This document shows, piece by piece, positions 60,104 to 64,000 of a stretch of DNA of 64,000 bases. The stretch spans positions 558,001 to 622,000 of the forward strand of contig NZ_JAAXCY010000003.1 of assembly GCF_014230465.1 (NCBI RefSeq), given 5' to 3'. The stretch is from Pseudomonas cremoris. Lineage in GTDB: Bacteria; Pseudomonadota; Gammaproteobacteria; Pseudomonadales; Pseudomonadaceae. Both the position numbers and the translations under genes were made by a program. Every line of letters begins with the position of its first letter. Positions within the stretch are counted from its first letter, which is position 1. The notes under the pieces were generated by a model. It did no database searches. It was not told the DNA's origin and saw only the letters and a program-made list of their open reading frames with translations.

Positions 60104-60195
60104 AATGTGCGAGCGGGCTTGCTCGCGAATACGGAGTGTCAGTCACTGAATAGGGCGACTGATGCACCGCTTTCGCGAGCAAGCCCGCTCCCACA
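60104..60195. repeat. REP pair (REPIN)
   Basis: TGTGCGAGCGGGCTTGCTCGCGAA (one base off) and its inverted copy TTCGCGAGCAAGCCCGCTCCCACA, about 45 bases apart, between fabV and the HAD gene. Confidence 0.9.
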
Positions 60196-60300
60196 TTCGA
60201 TCTGTGTTTTCTCAGACCCGTCTTACGCTCCGCTGAGTGCACCCCTCCTGCAAGATCTGCCAGAATCCCTTCGCTATCACTCACGCTAACGGAGGATCTG

Positions 60301-60924
60301 ATGACGATTCGTGCAGTAGTTTTTGATTTCGGCGGTGTCCTGTTCGACTGGAATCCGCAGCACCTCTACCGCAAGCTGATTGCCGACGACCACGAACGGC
60401 AATGGTTTCTCGAGAACATCTGCACCCAGGCCTGGAACACCGAGCAGGATGCCGGCCGCTCGCTGGCCGAGGGCACTCGCAGCCTGATCAAGCAATATCC
60501 CCAGCATCAAGCGTTGATCCAGTCCTATTACGACCGCTGGCATGAAATGCTGCGCGGCCCGTTGCCGGACGGTGTGGCGATCCTTGAAGCCTTGCATAGC
60601 GCCAACATGCCGTTGTTCGGGCTCACCAACTGGTCAGCCGAAACCTTCCCGTATGCCCGAGCCAACTATCCGTTCCTGCAGCATTTTCGCGACATCGTGG
60701 TGTCCGGCGAATTGAAGCTGATCAAGCCTGATCCGGCGATCTATCACGCAAGCCTTAGCCAGGTGCGTGTTCATCTGCCGGATATCCAAGCCAGTGAAGT
60801 GGTGTTTATCGACGATGTGGCGGGCAATATCGAGGCGGCCGTCGCGCTCGGTTGGCAGGGGATTCACCATGTGTCGGCCGAGCGCACAGCGGCGCGCTTG
60901 CGTGAGTTGGGCGTGGGCTTCTAG
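60301..60924 (+). CDS. HAD-family phosphatase (YihX-like)
   Basis: Hydrolase of 207 residues. The nucleophile is Asp9 in VVFDFGGVLFDW, the Gly-type first motif used by the YihX/epoxide-hydrolase-N branch; the second motif is LTNWS, the lysine is in LKLIKPDPAIY and the acidic motif is VVFIDDVAGNIEAA. Sugar phosphate substrates are likely. Stop overlaps the stop of the convergent LysR gene (CTAG). Confidence 0.85.
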   Translation: MTIRAVVFDFGGVLFDWNPQHLYRKLIADDHERQWFLENICTQAWNTEQDAGRSLAEGTRSLIKQYPQHQALIQSYYDRWHEMLRGPLPDGVAILEALHSANMPLFGLTNWSAETFPYARANYPFLQHFRDIVVSGELKLIKPDPAIYHASLSQVRVHLPDIQASEVVFIDDVAGNIEAAVALGWQGIHHVSAERTAARLRELGVGF

Positions 60925-61826
60925 CGCGCCCACTTCTCCATCACGAAATCCACGAACGCGCGCAGTTTGGGCAAGCGGTAGCGGTCCTGGCGATACAGCA
61001 AGTGCATGGGGCGGCTGGGCAGTTGATAGGTGGTCAACAAGGCCACCAGCTTGCCGCTCTCCAGGTCCGGTTGGACCAGGGCATCGGCCAGCATGATGAT
61101 GCCCATGCCGTTTACAGCCGCCTGGCGCAAGCCTTGCGAGCTGTTGATGGTCAATGTGCCGGCCACTGGAACCTCCACCTCGCCATCATCGCCCGTCATG
61201 CGCCAGAGCTTGTCGGTGTCACGCCAGTTGTCGTTCGCCGGGTAGGCGAACGCCAGGCAGTCGTGATGCTGCAGGTCGTTGGGCGTCTGTGGCGTGCCGC
61301 GTCGCGCTAGGTACTCAGGTGAAGCGCAGAGGGTGAGGGTGTAGGCCTGCATGGGTCTGGCGATCAGGCTGGAGGTTTCCAGCTCGCCGAGGCGGATCGC
61401 CACGTCGAAGCCGCTGTCGACCAAGTCCATCCGCTCGTTGCTCAGCACTACGTACAGGTTGATCAGCGGGTAGCGTTGGGAGAACTCGCTCAAGGCCGGC
61501 ACGAGGCGTTCGGTGCCGAACACGGGGGGCGCGGTGATACGCAGGTTGCCTTTGGGGGTTTCGCTGTGGATCTGCTCAGCCAGCAGCTCGGAGTCGGCCA
61601 CCAGTCCCAGGACTTCCAGGCAGCGTTGGTAATACTGCCCGCCAAACTCGGTGAGGCTCTGTTTGCGCGTGGTGCGCTTGAGCAAGCTGACCCCCAGCCG
61701 TTGTTCCAGCGCGCGCAGATGGTTGCTGACCATGGTGGTCGACATTCCGCACTCCTGCGCGGCGGCGGTCATGCTGCCGGTTTCCACCACCTTCACGTAC
61801 ACCGTCATTGCTTGGAACAGGTCCAT
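60921..61826 (-). CDS. LysR-family transcriptional regulator
   Basis: 301-residue regulator of the type that begins DLFQAMTVYVKVVETGSMTA, with the winged HTH continuing CGMSTTMVSNHLRALEQRLG and a substrate-binding domain (SGFDVAIRLGELETSSLIAR). The ATG at 61826 is preferred to the TTG at 61832. It is divergent from the argD-like gene and may control it. Confidence 0.88.
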   Translation of the reverse strand: MDLFQAMTVYVKVVETGSMTAAAQECGMSTTMVSNHLRALEQRLGVSLLKRTTRKQSLTEFGGQYYQRCLEVLGLVADSELLAEQIHSETPKGNLRITAPPVFGTERLVPALSEFSQRYPLINLYVVLSNERMDLVDSGFDVAIRLGELETSSLIARPMQAYTLTLCASPEYLARRGTPQTPNDLQHHDCLAFAYPANDNWRDTDKLWRMTGDDGEVEVPVAGTLTINSSQGLRQAAVNGMGIIMLADALVQPDLESGKLVALLTTYQLPSRPMHLLYRQDRYRLPKLRAFVDFVMEKWAR

Positions 61827-61928
61827 TATCAAGCCCAGCTTTAAAGTAATTGCAGGTAAACCCAGTTTATCCAGCTCTGATGGCTAACGATACTGGGCAC
61901 ACCCACACAATGCTTGGAGCTCGACGCC

Positions 61929-63098
61929 ATGACCGCCGCCTGCCTGATGACCACGTATCAACCTTCGCCCTTGAGCTTCACCCGTGGTCTGGGCACCCGT
62001 CTGTGGGATCAGCAGGGGCGTGAGTACCTGGATGCCGTGGCCGGTGTGGCAGTGACCAACGTCGGGCATTCCCACCCCAAACTGGTGGCCGCCATCAGTG
62101 AACAGGCAGGCTTGTTATTGCACACCTCCAACCTCTACAGCATCGATTGGCAACAACGGTTGGCCCAGCGCCTGACCGAGCTGTCGGGGCTGGACCAGGC
62201 GTTTTTCAACAACTCTGGCGCCGAAGCCAACGAGACGGCGCTGAAGCTGGCGCGTTTGCACGGTTGGAAAAAGGGCATCGAAGAGCCGTTGGTGGTGGTG
62301 ATGGAGAACGCCTTTCACGGTCGCACCCTCGGCACCATGGCGGCCAGCGATGGGCCCTCGGTGCGCCTGGGCTTCCAACGGTTGCCGGGGGATTTCCTCA
62401 AGGTTGGCTTTGGTGATATCGCCGCCATCGAAGCACTCACCCAACAGTTTGGAGTGCGTATTGCCGCAGTCCTGCTGGAACCCATCCAGGGCGAAAGCGG
62501 TGTGTTGCCAGCCCCGCCGGGTTACCTGCGAGCCTTGCGCGAACATTGCACCCGTCACGGCTGGTTGCTGATGCTCGACGAAATCCAGACCGGCATCGGC
62601 CGTACCGGCACCTGGTTTGCCTTCCAGCACGAAGGCATCGTGCCTGACGTGATGACCCTGGCCAAAGGCCTTGGCAACGGCGTGCCCATCGGAACTTGCC
62701 TGGCCCGGTCCGGTGTGGCCCAGCTGTTCACGCCCGGCAGCCACGGCAGTACGTTCGGTGGTAACCCGTTGGCCTGTCGGGTGGGCTGCACGGTGCTGGA
62801 TATCATTGAAGATCAGGGCTTGCTGCAGAATGCCGCGCAACAGGGTGAACGCCTGTTGGCGCGGTTACGTGTGGAGCTGGCGGATCACCCGCAGGTGGTG
62901 GCCATCCGTGGGCAAGGCTTGATGATCGGTATCGAACTGGCCAGCCCTTACCGTGACCTTGCCCTACGCGCCGCCCAGGAGCATGGCCTGTTGATCAACG
63001 TGACCCGGGGCAAGATCATCCGCCTGCTGCCGCCGCTGACGCTGGATGCCAAAGAAGTGGAGATGATTGTGCGAGCCGTCACCCGTTTGCTGGATTGA
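61929..63098 (+). CDS. argD: Acetylornithine aminotransferase family protein
   Basis: PLP class III aminotransferase of 389 residues. Motifs: [33 protein letters not shown], the substrate-binding [13 protein letters not shown] and the Schiff-base lysine in [15 protein letters not shown]. Close to ArgD/AstC, which convert acetylornithine or succinylornithine. Many pseudomonads have a second aruC, so this may be a paralogue. GGAGCTCGACGCC precedes the ATG at 61929. Confidence 0.85.
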   Translation: MTAACLMTTYQPSPLSFTRGLGTRLWDQQGREYLDAVAGVAVTNVGHSHPKLVAAISEQAGLLLHTSNLYSIDWQQRLAQRLTELSGLDQAFFNNSGAEANETALKLARLHGWKKGIEEPLVVVMENAFHGRTLGTMAASDGPSVRLGFQRLPGDFLKVGFGDIAAIEALTQQFGVRIAAVLLEPIQGESGVLPAPPGYLRALREHCTRHGWLLMLDEIQTGIGRTGTWFAFQHEGIVPDVMTLAKGLGNGVPIGTCLARSGVAQLFTPGSHGSTFGGNPLACRVGCTVLDIIEDQGLLQNAAQQGERLLARLRVELADHPQVVAIRGQGLMIGIELASPYRDLALRAAQEHGLLINVTRGKIIRLLPPLTLDAKEVEMIVRAVTRLLD

Positions 63099-63110
63099 AA
63101 TACGAGCAAA

Positions 63111-63201
63111 GTGTGGGAGCGGGCTTGCTCGCGAATGCGGTGTGTCAGTGACAAACCAGCTGACTGATCCACCGCTTTCGCGAGCAAGCCCGCTCCCACA
63201 T
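63111..63201. repeat. REP pair (REPIN)
   Basis: GTGGGAGCGGGCTTGCTCGCGAATGCGG and its inverted copy, about 45 bases apart, between the convergent argD-like and LysR genes. Confidence 0.9.
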
Positions 63202-63218
63202 GGGGATCTCCATGTCTT

Positions 63219-64000
63219 TCAGAGGGCATGCCCATTCAGCCATTCCTGGTTCATCGTCTCCTTGTCCCCTAAATAGTCCAACAGCCACGCCATCGCCGGG
63301 GACAGCTTGTTCTGTGCCCACGCCACGCACGACGGGCTGGCCGGAAACGGCCGGCTCAACTGCAACGCCACCAATTCGCCGCGTTCGATCCACGGCAATA
63401 CCTGATGCGCCGGTGCCATGCCGACACACAGTCCGTCGCGCAGGCAATCGATGGCTGAGGACCAATTCGGTACCACCAGCCGCCGCTGGTTATCCAGGGT
63501 CCACGTGTCACGCTTGGGCAAGTTGCGCGAGGTGTCGGTCATGCACAGCGAGGCGAACGGACGCAGTTGATCATCACTGAGCAAACCCTGCACGGCCGCC
63601 AGCGGATGCTTCGCACTGACCACGCACAGCCAGTTGAGCAAACCCATGTCGCGGAAAGTGAAATGACTGGCTACCGGCACCGCGCTGGTCGCACCGATAA
63701 CAATGTCGGTGCGCTCATCCGCAAGGGCATCCCACACACCGTTGTACACCTCGTATTCCAGCAGCAATTCCACCTCGGGAAACTGCCGATAGAAATCCAG
63801 CACCAATTGCCGACAGCGCTGAGGTTTGACAATGGAGTCCACCGCCACCTTCAACTGCCCACTCCAGCCATTGGCCACTTGCTGACACAGGCGCCGTGTG
63901 CCGAGCATTTTTTTCATCACGCCTCGAGCTTCATCTATAAACAGGCGACCGGCGGGCGTCAGTTCCACATCGCGATGTCGCCGCACGAACAACGGCACCG
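63219..64000 (-). CDS. LysR-family transcriptional regulator, 5' end off the window
   Basis: Partial gene: the reading frame runs open to the window edge, so the first part of the winged HTH is missing. The visible part starts with the end of the HTH (FVRRHRDVELTPAGRLFIDE) and the whole LysR substrate-binding domain (WSGQLKVAVDSIV, TDIVIGATSAVPV, IDCLRDGLCVGMAPAHQV). Its target cannot be inferred. Confidence 0.85.
   Translation of the reverse strand, partial: VPLFVRRHRDVELTPAGRLFIDEARGVMKKMLGTRRLCQQVANGWSGQLKVAVDSIVKPQRCRQLVLDFYRQFPEVELLLEYEVYNGVWDALADERTDIVIGATSAVPVASHFTFRDMGLLNWLCVVSAKHPLAAVQGLLSDDQLRPFASLCMTDTSRNLPKRDTWTLDNQRRLVVPNWSSAIDCLRDGLCVGMAPAHQVLPWIERGELVALQLSRPFPASPSCVAWAQNKLSPAMAWLLDYLGDKETMNQEWLNGHAL

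Overview
The window is a chromosomal segment of a Pseudomonas of the fluorescens lineage. The evidence is the high GC and codon use, typical Pseudomonas single-copy genes (psrA, fadBA, lexA-sulA, fabV, the long two-fold QueF, sthA), and many copies of the GTGGGAGCGGGCTTGCTCGCGA REP sequence that is characteristic of this group. Gene order in several blocks matches what I remember of P. aeruginosa PAO1 (uup/usp/fadBA/topA/lexA/psrA/nagZ/csiV/mfd/gap, then sthA/ugpQ/PilZ/lolCDE, then copRS/queF/HAD/mlaA/PilZ/rssBC/tal/dusA). This is core genome rather than a plasmid or phage. No tRNA, rRNA, IS element, integrase, CRISPR array or phage gene was seen.

Layout. 1-9.5 kb: tusA, a MATE exporter, pdxB (vitamin B6), a small conserved protein, an ABC exporter, the lytic transglycosylase slt and the ABC-F ATPase uup. 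9.6-14.8 kb: universal stress protein, a small membrane protein and the fadBA beta-oxidation operon. 14.9-22 kb: topA, small conserved proteins, the SOS pair lexA-sulA with two LexA boxes, psrA with a double self-operator, and nagZ. 22-30.6 kb: a leftward mfd-csiV-SNF2/SWIM helicase operon and a divergent long GAPDH. 30.6-39.2 kb: citrate-type MFS transporter, chalcone-isomerase-fold protein, sthA, ugpQ, a PilZ protein and lolCDE. 39.2-49.3 kb: copRS divergent from a cupredoxin (copper response), queF, DUF4404, a HAD-like protein with a degenerate active site, mlaA, a second PilZ protein, rssB-rssC, tal and dusA. 49.4-51.8 kb: a small AT-richer accessory patch with a kinase-fold protein, a very short Wzz-like protein, a possible 30-residue membrane peptide and a small lipoprotein. 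51.8-64 kb: MFS exporter, a secreted-type malate:quinone oxidoreductase, YXWGXW protein, RidA, ppnN, LpxO-like hydroxylase, fabV, HAD phosphatase, LysR regulator, argD-like aminotransferase and a partial LysR gene at the right edge.

Systems that work together: fatty-acid sensing and use (PsrA with FadBA), SOS control (LexA, SulA, with Mfd repair nearby), envelope building and recycling (Slt, NagZ, LolCDE, MlaA, LpxO-like, CsiV), copper sensing (CopRS with CopI-like cupredoxin) and stress sigma-factor partner switching (RssB/RssC). Nothing here amounts to a clearly new multi-gene system. The parts most worth a second look are the accessory patch at 49.4-51.8 kb, the mfd-csiV-helicase operon, the active-site-less HAD protein, the Mqo with a signal peptide and an 18-bp palindrome upstream, and the two opposite arrangements of REP pairs.
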